From contig CM069432.1 of the NCBI GenBank assembly GCA_035610365.1, forward strand, positions 78,186,520-78,250,519: 64,000 nt of DNA, in the 5' to 3' direction. Of the stretch, positions 1-11,070 are shown one piece after another. Both the position numbers and the translations under genes were made by a program. Every line of letters begins with the position of its first letter. Positions within the stretch are counted from its first letter, which is position 1. The notes under the pieces were generated by a model. It was given only the letters and a program-made list of their open reading frames with translations. It was not told the DNA's origin and did not search any database. The DNA comes from Aquatica leii. Its lineage: Eukaryota > Arthropoda > Insecta > Coleoptera > Lampyridae.

Positions 1-944
1 GAAACTTTACTAAACTATGGATCGGAAGCAAAATCTTCACATCTATCGTGTAGTTTATGGCATAGTGATACACCAGGAAAAATGGATAGTCTGACGGAAG
101 ACAATGTGGGATTCATTAAAAGAAAATCTTTTACTTCCAAAAATAACCAAATCGAGATGATAGGACATGTACACTCTGACATATTTAATCAAGAAAAATT
201 TCTTGTTAACGGCGTCGAAATGAAGATAAAATTTGTTCGTTCAAGAGATTCGTTTAGTTTAATGGCTAAATTAGGGTCTACATACAAGGTGAAAATTTTA
301 GAAGCCAGTCTTTTAGTAAGAAGAATGAGAATTAATCCTACAATTCTAATTGCACACACAAAAGCGTTAGAATCTACTTCCGCAAAATATCCAATAACCA
401 AAGCCGATGTTAAAGTATTGACTATTCCATCAGGGATTCAACGAAAGTCTTTAGACAACGTTTTCTTAGACCAATTACCTAAACGTTGTATTATTGGATT
501 TGTGTCAAATAAAGCGTTCAATGGAGATTACGCTACCAACCCGTTTAATTTTCATCATTATAAAATTAATTACCTGTCCTTGTATATTGATGGTCAGCAA
601 ATTCCGTCAAAACCACTTCAACCGGATTTTACAAAATCAGGCCTGTACGTGCGAGCATACCATACTTTATACTCCGGAACCGGCATTCATTTCTTAAATG
701 AAGGAAATGATATATCTCGAGAGGATTACCCTAAAGGTTACTGTTTAATGGCTTTTGATTTAACACCGGATTTATCGGCAAATGCAAATACACATTGGAA
801 TCTTGTAAAAATGGTTCGTTGCGCATAGAAGTCGGATTTGAAGATGCGTTAAGTGAAACGATAAACTGTTTAGTTTACGCAGAATTTGACAACGTCATAG
901 AAATTGATAAACATAGAAATGTAATGGTGGATTTTAGTAGTTAA
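1..944 (+). pseudogene. F54H12.2-like Polinton capsid-type protein, 3' part, frameshifted
   Basis: The reading frame is already open at base 1, so the protein begins upstream of the window; the ATG at 82 is internal. The sequence matches my memory of the F54H12.2-like family, common in arthropod and nematode Polintons and thought to be a jelly-roll capsid protein. Recognisable blocks are ENVGF-type residues near 103, the LPKRCIIGFVSNKAFNGDY stretch at about 472-530, SKPLQPDF near 610, GNDISREDYP near 706 and AFDLTPDLS near 750. The frame breaks in an A run at about 811-814 (one base lost); the conserved C-terminus, with CLVYAEFDNVIEID at about 868-910, continues in another frame to a stop at 942-944. 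Either a young pseudogene or an assembly indel. The downstream + strand neighbours (protease) and the polB on the opposite strand support a Polinton origin. The family call is firm; the capsid role is inferred from the family. Confidence 0.8.
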
Positions 945-994
945 GTATACTCGACACTTGACTCAACTTAGTTATTACTTAACACTCGAGAAGA

Positions 995-1549
995 ATGGAC
1001 GCGTTTGTTGATTTGCAAGGTTTTCGCGGAGAAGACAAGAAATTTATTCCTAAAGAAGTTGCAGTTGTTTCGTCAGATGGTGACTATTGCGAAGTTTTGC
1101 TCATAAAGCCACCAAAGCCTTATTCTACTTTGCCACAATTAGTGAAAAACGAAGTTTATTATTTGGAAAATTATTTTCATGGTCTAAAATGGAGTACTGG
1201 ATACATAAATTATGAAGATTTTGAAGACGAACTTAGAAAATTATTGATGCCTTTTAACGGTATTTTTGTTAAAGGCTATGAAAAGCAAAACACATTAAAA
1301 TTTTTAAATAAACCGGTAGTTAACATGGAGGGGCTCAGTTGTCCAACCTTTAAAGAACTAAAAAAAGAGATGCAAGCAATCAAATGTCTACATCATCACA
1401 TTGAAAATCCTTCATGTGCTCTGGAACACGCTTTAATTTTATGTGAATGGTCAAAGAAAAATAGCAGAGATGAATGCGGTACAAATTCAACAGTGTTTGA
1501 AGAACATCCCGACCACCAAGAATGTACATCGACTTGTATGTGCTTCTAA
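995..1549 (+). CDS. FVDLQGF-family protein of Polinton-like elements, function unknown
   Basis: An open frame of 184 codons starts 50 bases after the capsid-like gene on the same strand. The N-terminus MDAFVDLQGFRG, a KPPKPY block near residue 40 and a VKGYEKQNTLKFL block near residue 90 resemble an arthropod family that I recognise from mobile-element loci but whose function I do not know; the spacing of acidic residues vaguely recalls an RNase H-fold exonuclease, which is only a guess. The conserved part seems to end near CALEHALILCEW (about 1415-1450). The remaining codons overlap the protease gene in another frame and are probably not genuine, so the true 3' end may lie near 1460 and a small indel may be present there. 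AT-rich codon use matches its neighbours. Confidence 0.6.
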   Translation: MDAFVDLQGFRGEDKKFIPKEVAVVSSDGDYCEVLLIKPPKPYSTLPQLVKNEVYYLENYFHGLKWSTGYINYEDFEDELRKLLMPFNGIFVKGYEKQNTLKFLNKPVVNMEGLSCPTFKELKKEMQAIKCLHHHIENPSCALEHALILCEWSKKNSRDECGTNSTVFEEHPDHQECTSTCMCF

Positions 1550-1924
1550 TCAATTACCATGGCGTATACAGAGACCTTGTGCTATTATTGCAAACACCGA
1601 CCCTTCCTATAAACCTGGCGAACATTGGACAGCGTTTTACATTGATGAATATGGACATGGAGAATACTTTGATTCTTTTGGAAGATCACCCCTAGGATAT
1701 CAAAAAAATTTTTAGAAAGAAATTGTTGTACTTGGACTTTTAATTGTAAAATTTTACAAGATTTTCATTCTATGTTTTGCGGTCAATATTGTCTTGTATA
1801 TTTATATTTTAAACTTTGTAACACAAACATGATAGAATTTTTAGAAATATTTGATAATGATTTAATAAAAATGATGTATGCATTAGTTTATTGTATAATT
1901 TGTATTTTAAGAAAACAAATGTAA
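1470..1924 (+). pseudogene. Polinton adenain-like cysteine protease, frameshifted
   Basis: The likely start is the ATG at 1470 (MNAVQIQQCL), a start typical of the adenovirus-type protease of Polintons that matures capsid proteins. The catalytic histidine lies in PGEHWTAFY (about 1617-1640), followed by an acidic residue in GEYFDSFG (about 1660-1682). The frame is broken in an A/T run at about 1701-1712; the part carrying the catalytic cysteine (FCGQYC, about 1774-1794) continues in another frame to the stop at 1922-1924. With the break repaired the length, about 150 codons, would be normal for the family. The gene overlaps the end of the upstream frame. Activity is unlikely unless the indel is a sequencing error. 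His, acid and Cys motifs in the right order make the family call firm. Confidence 0.8.
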
Positions 1925-2416
1925 TAGATATTTTGTAACATTTATTGTACATAAATAAATAAAAGCCAGTAAATTCAAATTCAAGTATTTTATTGAAAGG
2001 CAAATGCTTAATCATATACAAATAAGAATAATGATGTTTCAGGTATTTAATAAAGTTAAACGTATAAAAATAAATAACAGTGAACAGACTATTAACAAAA
2101 TTAAGAAGAAGAATTAAATAACAGTAATAAGATATAAAGATGAAACAACTAAAACTTAATAATAATAATAATAATAAAATACTTAAATCTAATCAAAGCA
2201 GTTATTTACATTTGAAATATTTTAATTGACAATTATTTTTTTTTAACAAAAAAACTTTATACAAATACCTAAGAATAAATTAAAACTTTAAAAATCATTG
2301 TAACAATAAAAAGCAAATATAAAATATATACATATATCAAGATTACCTATTTACAAAAAAGTATAAAAATAGCAATAAACTAATCAATAAAAATAAAGCA
2401 AATCACTACAATGTTA
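1925..2416. other. AT-rich intergenic spacer between convergent Polinton genes
   Basis: No coding signal. Both flanking genes end here, protease from the left and polB from the right. Several AATAAA motifs occur on the + strand (for example 1951-1960, within aaataaataaaag), and AT runs on the opposite strand could serve polB. A short AAT microsatellite (ataataataataataa) lies at about 2160-2176. Confidence 0.5.
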
Positions 2417-5400
2417 TCACCGGTAGCCGTATGGAAGCGTGTCCATACTGTCTTCTAAACGACGCCGTTTTGTATAATTTACCCTAAACACCTTCTTCTC
2501 GGGACGTGATAGAACATCGTAAGTGGAGTTTCTACAGATACGCCGATCCGTTTGAACATAAGTAGCCACCGCGTCATTAAGAACCATGCTTTTAAGGGTT
2601 TCAAAATTCACGACTAGAGAATTTTTAAAATTTAAAGTTATGCCCTTAACTTTGCATATATATTCATAATTATTTGATTTTGTTGAAAACACTTTAAAAG
2701 CATAGTTCTTTGGACCTCCACTGACAAACTCTACAATTTTGCTCCCAGGACCGTAACATTCGATCTCGTCTGTCATGTCTCCTAGGAAATCTCGTGTTAC
2801 AGGCGCCCATTCTCCGGGTTTCTGAGTAAAGATGATAGAGTCGGTATCAAAGTAGAGGACACGTCTGTCCAATTGTTTCAGGTATTTGTATAACTCCAAT
2901 CGGGCATTCGCAGTCGTGTATGTAGCTAAAGCAACATTAACAGTTTTTAAAGACACAATACCTTCATCCGGCCTGTCCCAATTCAAAATAATGGTGTCAT
3001 CATCGATCGCAGTAAGTGCATGGGCCTCCACCGAAGGATCGGTCAATATTTTGAATAAATCATAAGGATCCTGTATGATTGAAGATTGCATTAGATTTTC
3101 ACGTTGGGCAAATTTGCCCCAAAATGAATTCAAACATAATTTTGCGATATAACGCATACCAGGGTTAACAGAAATATTCGACTTATCTAATGCAATCCCC
3201 TCTCGTTCGAGATACTCAGTTAGATACCGATCTTTCGTTTCGTCATCGACACACCAAGATGGCCATCCACTACATTCCTGCTTTAACTTTAAAAAGTTAT
3301 TTACGTAAGATGTGAACAAGCCCCCGGATCTATTCTCTTTACTATATTGTGCAATCTCATACTCCCAAATTTCTAAAATGTCTAGTACCTTGTATCCTTG
3401 TGACAGCGCCTCTCGAAGTTCGTCTGCAACGTAAGTACCTGTAAACTTACGTTCATCGTCCGAATGTCGGCAATCGTTATAAGACATTGTTTCTCCACAC
3501 ATCCTACAAAGAATGAACATAAGTTTACCGTGCATCCTACAAGGTAAAACTGGGTGGTACAGGTTTGATGGAGGCAGGATTGTACATTTAATTATGCCCT
3601 CGACGGAGTCTAAAGGTAAAACTTGCAAACATCGTTTCCAACGTGGATTTTAGGATGGCCAACCGGATATTTTCCATACTTGTTGACAAAAGGGTAAAGT
3701 GAACATACGTCAAGATACCGGATTACTTCATCTTCTTCTGCCTTGTGGTATAATTTAACGGCGTTGGTACGTCCCCCGAAGAAACTGTCACGAGGATTCA
3801 AAGGTTGGTTTTGAATAATAGCGTGGTTGGATGTGAATTCTTGGGCCTGAACATTAGCTTTTATAAAATTACGAAATTCGCACTCCTTCATCTCAACCAA
3901 ATTGTAACCGAAAGAGCGAATGCGGAAAGATGTAGCTGTGGTTTTCTCACGGCGTACAAACATTGCATCGTGTTTATTACCGCTAAGTTCCGCTGTTTGA
4001 TCAGGGAAACAGATTTCGCAACCGTGGAAGTAGCAGCCGTGGAATTGGTACACTGTATTTGTATTCATGCAAAAACCATCAACTAAGATGCCCTCTTTTA
4101 GTCTAACCTCGCGACTGTTACCTGAATGCTGAATTTTGATGTTCAAAGTATGTTCGAGCCAAAGTAGCCATTTAATAGCAATAGTTGATTGTTTATCAGC
4201 CATCCGGTATCCATTTGGAGGTATAAGTCCTATAGAATCTTTTTGAAGAAACTTACGTCTAAAGACAGCGTTGCATGCTCCAGCAATCGTACAAGATTCT
4301 CGAAATGGATCGACGCTGTTCGATGTAGTAAAACGACTCCAGAACTCGATGCAAGCTTTTCTTAAAATTGAGACATCGTCGATACAGTACTTTATAATTT
4401 CGGTTTGAAAGTTAAAAACAACGTCGCTCTTCACTTGCTCATCGTACCATTTTAAAAATTCTTTACGCGTTAAAACCGGCATTTCGTCATAGCCATAATA
4501 GTGCGCAGCAGGCATTGGTCCAATATAATTTTGATTTGCCAAAGTATTAAAAAATGAGGAAAATATCCTTTACTACCTGGAAAATTAAAAGTTTTTGGTA
4601 ATTTAGATAAGGGCATCGGCATATAATTTATTGAATCAATAAACTTAATGTTTCCGTCACAATTAATTGACATCAACTTGGTCCCCGTTGAAATTATTTT
4701 AGGATTCCAAGCGTTTTTATTTTTCAATAGCTCCCTTAAAACAAAAGCCCCATCGTACCCCTTCATATTATGAGCCAATGCCACAATATCTCCTTTTTTT
4801 ACCTTTTTCTTTAAAGCCGAAACATAATTTAAAAAATCGCCGACAGGGTTTTTCTTAAAAATGTGTTGCCGTTTCCCACAGCTAGTACAGTTATAGTTGA
4901 TATCATTGATGTTAACACAGAAATTACACACCTGTTCAGCAACACATAAAGAAGGCGTGTGCAAAAACATGTTACCCGCTACTGGAGTATCCTGTCGGCA
5001 TTCAAAGTCGTAAAATATGAAAACAAAATTTTGATTTAATTTTTTCGAAGAATTTTTAGCCATAAAGCACAGGTGACGAGTAGGTTTATCAGCATCGCAA
5101 TTTCTACAATAGCTGTACCCACACTTGTGAGGTTTGGACTTGTCTACCCACACACTATTAAGACACGACTTACACCTTCTGAGAATCTTGCACAATTCCT
5201 TAGAGTGTTCTGCAAAACAATCGGAGCCTCGAAAATCTCTATTGCATGTATTGCACAATATAGTTTCTTGATCTTTGTTACATGGCGGTGACGTGTGGCA
5301 GGCCGGACAAATGTACTTACACTGTTTGTGACGAATTTTACTGTTTGTACGTGTTCTACACATCTCGCAGAAGTATTTAGTAGAAAATGCAGCACACAGA

Positions 5401-6729
5401 TTGGTGATAACGTTGTAGTGATTATTTTCTAAAATTAAGTTTAAAACTAATTTATTAAAGCCGCGTGGCCCCTCGTAGTACACAGATTTGCCTAAAATCA
5501 AATTATGTTAGCAAGATTGCTAATGTACTGGTTAAATTAGTTACCTAGACGGTTATTGTAGACAACAATCGTATATGCAGTTAAATGGTCCTGAAATTGC
5601 TGAATGTGTTCCCTGGTACCGCCATTGCTAAGATCCACGCCTGCATCTTTACATAGGTTTACTGCACGTTGCGTTGTTTGGTGGTTGTTCTGTAATTGTA
5701 GACTATGTATCATGGGATCTTGAGTTTTCCATGCTTTGGCCAGTACCAGGGCTCGCGCCAAACAAAGATTGTCGTCGTTTGGCGCAACAACCATTATTCC
5801 CTTTTTTCGTCGGCAATATTCTTGGTACGAAACGCCAACCATCCGATCCCTAGCGGCTCCGCCGTAACCAATAGGAAGTGCTACACGGTCAACGTGAAGC
5901 CGGAGAGCGTCGGTGGAGAAGAAATTTGCGTTACTTTGCAAAATTTTCTCCAGCGTAGCCATGATGGTCTTGGCGTTTAGTTGATCGCGCCGGCGGAACG
6001 ATATACCCACCGGTTTTTCTGGGTAGTTATCGTTCCGAAGCACCAGGCCTACGCGATCGGATGGTGCGGCGTCTTTTAAAAGGTGCTCAAGCACTTCGTT
6101 AAATGCACTCTAAAAGTTCGCGGTTTAAAATAAAAAAAAATTAAATATCAAACTTACTTCGAGCCAGATCAGCGGATTCGTTGCTAGAGAAACTTCTTTA
6201 AATTTGAATATCATGGTTTTACCCATGGTCTTAAATTTTTTAATTTCTTTAACGTTTTCTTGGATTAGGGTAAAATACAAGAACTCCCCGTCATTGTACA
6301 TCTATAAATAATTAGCTAGATAAAGTTAACAGGTGTGACTCTAAAACTTACATCATAGTCGCCATTCCGGGATGTTGATGGCGTCAACCCAAATCCGACC
6401 GAGTTCTACAATTAATTATGTTAGTTAAACATAAATAAGTAGTAAAAAACTTACATTCAGGTGAGCAGCAGACGTTGACGGTGCTTCTATCTTGGCAGTA
6501 TCCTTAAAGTAAGAAATAGTTAGTCGTGTACAAAAATAATAACATTAAAAAATCTTACCTTCAGCTCGATAACCCTTTCGATAAGGCGTAGAAAGATACC
6601 CTCATCCTCTTTATCAATAGTATCTCCATAAATAACCATTCTCTCAACAACATCTTCATAGGCTTCGATTAGCTCCTGATCACTTAGTACTCCACATGCG
6701 AATAAATTTAAAATCGTTGACGCAGACAT
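2417..6729 (-). pseudogene. Polinton protein-primed DNA polymerase B, six exons, two frameshifts
   Basis: Family B DNA polymerase that would replicate the element. Exons read from the sequence: 6729-6559, 6502-6455, 6405-6352, 6301-6158, 6109-5545 and 5491-2417; each intron is 43-56 bp, begins GT and ends AG, and the reading frame is kept across all five. The N-terminal region leads into WLE..FNEVLEHLLKDAAP. A Cys-rich zinc-binding stretch lies at about 5080-5400. Exonuclease motifs: FIFYDFE (about 5010), AHNMKGYDG (about 4765) and YCIDDVSIL (about 4385). Polymerase motifs: DVCSLYP (about 3700), LCLNSFWGKF (about 3120) and YFDTDS (about 2850). Two single-base breaks interrupt the last exon: a T-run loss near 4548-4556 and a shift near 3625-3640. 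Start chosen at the ATG at 6729, the first in the spliced frame. Everything needed for a polymerase is visible apart from the two breaks. Confidence 0.9.
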
Positions 6730-6889
6730 TATTTTTTTGTAACACAATGTACAAGAATGAATAATACTTGTACAAAATTTCATTTTATACACGTTTGGCA
6801 CAAGAAAGAATGCAGTTGAACTGCGCTTAATCGATTTATGAAATATACCTTATTGACTGTTGCGTTTTGGACTTAATTATTAGAAAAAT

Positions 6890-8095
6890 TTTAGTTTCTA
6901 TTTCTAAGTATTACGAGTATTGATAAGTATTAATTAGATATTTAATTCCAACTTTTTAAATTATGATTCGATTGAAGGACGTGTTAGAGTAATTACTTAA
7001 TATGTAATTATATTGTCATTTTACATTGTTGCTTGGTTTTCACAAAAATATTTTAGAATTTTTAAAATTTTGCTTGTATTTAATTTTTAAGATGGTGCTC
7101 TATAATATTTTTTACACCGTTATAATGAGTTCTTATAGTAGAAAATATTTTATTCGAAAACAGTTTCTTTTTCAAAGTATCGCTTATGAAGGAATACGGT
7201 TTGATAATTAAATGTATGTAATTATATCATCAATTGAAAATTACGCGAAAAATATTTATAACGTCAAACAGGAGTAGTTGTTTCTGTATCTTAAGAGTAT
7301 TAGTAAGTACAGTTTTTAATAATCTTTTCTACATATTATTATAGTATTGATTTTTCTGACTTTATTTTTTATGTGGTAAAATATTTAATTCCATTTTTTT
7401 AAAACTATAATTCGATTAAAAAATGCATTAGAGTAATTAGTTATGAGTGATTACGCGGTCATTTATGTTATTGCTTATGTTATTGACGGTTTTCGCAAAA
7501 TAATTTATAACTTTTAAAGTCTATGCTTGTTTTTACTTTTTAAGATGGTGTTACATTATTTGTCCACAGTTATAATGAGTTTTTATAGTTCTTTCAAATG
7601 TGTTTATCCGAAAACAGTTTCTTTTTCAAACTATGGTTTATGTAGGAATACGTTTTGGTAATAAGTTGTATGTAATTATGTCATCAATTGCTAACTACAT
7701 GAAAAATATTTATAGCGTCAAACAATTTTAATAATCTTTTCTAGAAATAGTACTGATTTTTTGTTACTTTAATTTTTTATGTGATTTCATATTTAATTCT
7801 AAATTATTCAAACTATATTTATTACTATCGATTGAAGAAGGATGCGTTTGCTTAAGTAATTATATCTAATTACATGGTCATTTACGTTAATGCCTGGCTT
7901 TCACAAAATATGTTATTACCAGTAAAATTTCGGCGTGTGTCAGACAATATCCGAGCGTTATTCCTGTATCTTACGCGTATTGGTAAGTACAATTTTTATA
8001 TAATCTTTTGTTACATACAGTAATCCATTTTATGCAATTACATATTTAATTCCAACTGTGTAAAACTATATTTACAGCTAATGACAATTTTATTC
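6890..8095. repeat. Degenerate long tandem repeat upstream of polB
   Basis: A unit of roughly 380-460 bp recurs three to four times. Landmarks: a gagtattgataagtatt-like block at about 6914, 7297 and 7976; atatttaattccaa-like at 6938, 7383, 7790 and 8042; aagatggtg at 7091 and 7543; and cgaaaacagtttctttttcaaa at about 7157 and 7610. No reading frame of note. The array lies between the polB start and the small spliced gene, where a Polinton terminal or promoter region would be expected; that role is inference. Confidence 0.65.
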
Positions 8096-8156
8096 ATATG
8101 TTTGATACCCACCGCTATTACTGATTGCAAATAATTTTTTAGGTATAATTACTGCA

Positions 8157-8668
8157 ATGGAAGGTTTACCCGTTCTAAGTAGTCCTCTCTTTGAATCGGA
8201 AAATATCTGTGAAAACTGCAGCGTTAATTTAGAGAACTCAGGTATAACATCCTTTATCTTTACTATGCACGTTAATATATGATTTTCACAGATCTTTTTA
8301 AAAGTTGCTGCATAGTGGCTACATCGCAAAGAGATTGGTGTACTCCATCTGCTAGAGGCATATATGAAGATGATTTGCCAAGTTGTCGCGCAAGACCTCC
8401 TCAAATAAAGGATCTATCAGGTTTTATGTCAGCTGATAGTGCCGATGATAGCATCATTAGCATTTCCTCGGAAGGTACGTACAAATACTTTTTATTGCTT
8501 ACAACTTGAACAACTAACTATATTGCAGATGAAAAAGACGACAAAATGGAGGAAAACTTGGAAAAAAACTCTAAAATAGAAGCTATAATTGTACAAAACG
8601 AGTGGGAAGAACTTCCAGAAGGCGCATTAGAAATAATGTATTTTATAGAAGAGTTTATAATGCATTAA
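8157..8668 (+). CDS. Small three-exon gene of unknown function, intact
   Basis: Three exons join in frame: 8157-8241, 8292-8474 and 8529-8668, giving about 135 residues from ATG (MEGLPVLSSPLFESENICEN) to TAA. The introns are 50 and 54 bp, start GTATAA and GTACGT, and end TTTTCACAG and ATTGCAG; both interrupt a codon after its first base. An AATAAA signal follows the stop at 8670-8676. The protein has several cysteines in its first half (ICENC, KSCC, DWCTP, LPSCRARPP), then a Ser/Asp-rich stretch and an acidic C-terminal part. No signal peptide or membrane segment and no family I recognise. The intron size matches the polB introns next door, so it may belong to the Polinton, but a host gene is equally possible. 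It is one of the few undamaged frames in the window. Confidence 0.6.
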
Positions 8669-8839
8669 AAAATAAAGGTTTTTATATGTAGTTTTTATTG
8701 TTTTCAAAACTATTTGTATAAAATTTTCTCATTTTTTCTTTTGTTACAAATCACGTTTTTCAACCCTGCTTTCAGTACTTTCATGGCATTTTTTTTTTTT
8801 TATATATCACTATATTATTTACAATTCACAACTGTTTGC

Positions 8840-9020
8840 GTAGGGCAGTGGTTACGGTCGCCGCTTTGTAATCAAGAAGCCCGGGTTCAAATCCAGGTAC
8901 ACCCACAGCTTTTTTTAAATAAAAATACTTCTCGCTCGAATCATGAGACTTCATGACGCATAAAAAATTACCAGTTATGCGATGACGCACGACGCAATCA
9001 AAATTACCAATTATGCGATG
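8840..9020 (+). mobile_element. tRNA-derived SINE-like element
   Basis: The stretch gggcagtggttacgg resembles an A box and ggttcaaatcc (about 8884-8894) is a good B box; the loop tttgtaa between them would present a TGT (Thr) anticodon. The acceptor arms do not pair properly, so this is not a working tRNA. A body follows with a near-duplicate of aattaccagttatgcgatga at about 8968 and 9001. Such a layout suits a tRNA-derived SINE; family not known. Confidence 0.55.
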
Positions 9021-9027
9021 ATGTAAC

Positions 9028-9225
9028 AATGTGAGAAAGAAAAAAAATGTGTGAGAGAAAACAATGTGTGAGAGAGAAAAAAAATGTGTGAGAGAGAAAA
9101 AAAATGTGCGAGAGAGAAAAAAAATGTGTGAGAGAGAAAAAAAATGTGTGAGAGAGAAAAAAATGTGTGAGAGAGAAAAAAAATGTGTGAGAGAGAAAAA
9201 AAATGTGTGAGAGAGAAAAAAACCC
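9028..9225 (+). repeat. Minisatellite, about 20-bp unit
   Basis: About nine copies of a purine-rich unit close to aaaaaaaatgtgtgagagag stand head to tail with small length changes in the A run. The long reading frames on the opposite strand are made only of this repeat (FFSLSHTF-like) and are not genes. Confidence 0.9.
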
Positions 9226-9473
9226 TTCACGTACGTTGGCGACGAGGTCGTGTGACGTCAAAAGTGGAGGGGATGCTGGTCTCTTTCTACTTACAAAGAT
9301 CTTTCCTACGGAACATTAAAAAATTTGTTGAAATATTTTGAAACTAAAATTTTTTGAAAACGGCAACAAAAAAATATCTTGTATAGAAGGATTTCTATGG
9401 ACCATAAATCCGATTTTAATGTTATAGGAGGAACATTTGTTTACAAGTACCAATTCAATAAGCAAATTGTGAA

Positions 9474-9671
9474 ATGGATAGTGACGAGTTGTTACCTACC
9501 CTAGATGAAATAATGAATACTAAACTTAACGACAAAAAAATAATAGAAAATATAAAGGATGGCAACTTTAAAACTGAAGACATGAAAGTGTCGCTTCAAC
9601 GTAACGATAATTTTTTTAGAATCTTGTTCTGTACATCATATTGCGGGTTATTTGTTTCACTCTTTATATAA
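9474..9671 (+). CDS. Short hypothetical frame, possible exon
   Basis: A 65-codon frame starting MDSDELLPTLDEIMN. The first 45 residues are acidic and lysine-rich with normal composition; the last 20 are hydrophobic and look like read-through into AT-rich DNA. No splice partner or family was found. Weakly supported. Confidence 0.2.
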   Translation: MDSDELLPTLDEIMNTKLNDKKIIENIKDGNFKTEDMKVSLQRNDNFFRILFCTSYCGLFVSLFI

Positions 9672-9770
9672 AAAAATTAAGTGCAAAAATTTTAAAAATA
9701 TTTCAGTGTTGGTAAAACAACAGTTCTTGCTAAAAATTACTAAAATCTAAGAGACTTGAATACTTTAAAG

Positions 9771-10686
9771 TAGTGATGGTGAATTTCGTTACTTTTGAGT
9801 AATCGTTACTATTCGTTACTTATACATTTTGTATTCGTTACTTTAATTCGTTACTTTGATTACTTTGATTACTTTGGATACTATGACTACTTTGACAACT
9901 ATATGTTTTTGTGGTAATAAATACGGGTACCGGAATATAATTCCTTGAATCGTTTCGCGATAGGGATTTGATTACTTTAGACGTATGTGCATAAATGACT
10001 AGAACGTGTTGTAAAACACTAATTTATGTAAACATTTTTGACAGTAGCTGATACCGGAGAAACTTATCATTTTAAATACAAAACAGAACATATGGACTTT
10101 GGATTGTTAGTATTTATTAACGCTTTTAAAATTAATTTGAAGAAATGGAAATAAACACAATATATAATGTAAAAGCTTCAACAAATATTTCAAAGTATAA
10201 AATTATAAATTTTCGATAATAATAAATTTTGTTTTTTGCTAAATTTTGAAAAAGATGTTATCCAGAAAATAACAGAATTAACATTTGTATATGTATGAAT
10301 ACGAATAAGTACACTTATACCTCAAAACGTTGATAATTTTGGTTTTATAAATTGGACAATTTAAGGAATTTAATTTAAGAAATCTAAGGGAAGAACAGAG
10401 ATCACTATTATCCGTATAATAATGTGTTTAAAAAGTTAAGGTACTGCGTCGTTTATGCGCTTTGTATTCAATATTGTCCCTACAAAATTACAATTCATAA
10501 AACGAGTAATGATGTGTACTAAGTACAAACGGGTACTGGAACCGATTTTGCAGATGTGAATACTGTAATCGAATGGTACGAATGTAACTATGTAACGAAT
10601 ACTTTGCCTATCGAGTAATCGTTACTTCGGATCCTAGCGAGTAACGAGTACTCAAGTAACGAATAGTTACTTATTCTCCATCACTA
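9771..10686. mobile_element. Non-autonomous hAT element (MITE), 916 bp
   Basis: The element begins TAGTGATGG and ends CCATCACTA, and both sides carry the same 8 bp, CTTTAAAG (9763-9770 and 10687-10694), the target duplication size of hAT transposons. Inside each end are many copies of short GTTACT/AGTAACGA words, inverted between left and right. No transposase frame. The end sequence and 8-bp duplication together make the superfamily call strong. Confidence 0.9.
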
Positions 10687-10694
10687 CTTTAAAG

Positions 10695-11070
10695 GGTATT
10701 ATCTTATTGTTTTTCATTTAATAAAAAGCAAATATTCTAGCTAAAATTATATTTCTTGATTTTGTAACTGTATATAAGAAGAATCTGCAATATGAAATTT
10801 AAATTTTTAACAAACATTGCAAAAACTTTCTTAAATTACAACGACTAAATTATTTATATTATAGCTTATTACAGTAAAACCGGACGTTTGTGACATTTGT
10901 AAAAATCCCCAATTATTTTAATAAACATTATTAATGTAAATAAAATACTCGATTATATATCTAACATCTGCTGTCTTTTGTACACAATGTTTTAATTAAC
11001 TGTTGTTACCAAACCCCATTATTGATTTATCTTCTAAAATATCGGTGTGGTTTTTCCATGTTTAATTTTT
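10695..11070. other. AT-rich spacer between two elements
   Basis: No reading frame, RNA gene or clear repeat was seen between the hAT MITE and the next transposon. Confidence 0.4.

Noticed and set aside
3805-5980. + strand frames over polB and its upstream exons
   Set aside because: Shadows; the - strand shows the complete set of polymerase B motifs.
8840-8908. Functional tRNA-Thr (TGT) gene
   Set aside because: A and B boxes are present, but the acceptor arms do not pair and the 3' part continues as a SINE-like body.
8826-9261. Long - strand reading frames of FFSLSHTF repeats
   Set aside because: They are translations of the 20-bp minisatellite and SINE; no other coding sign.
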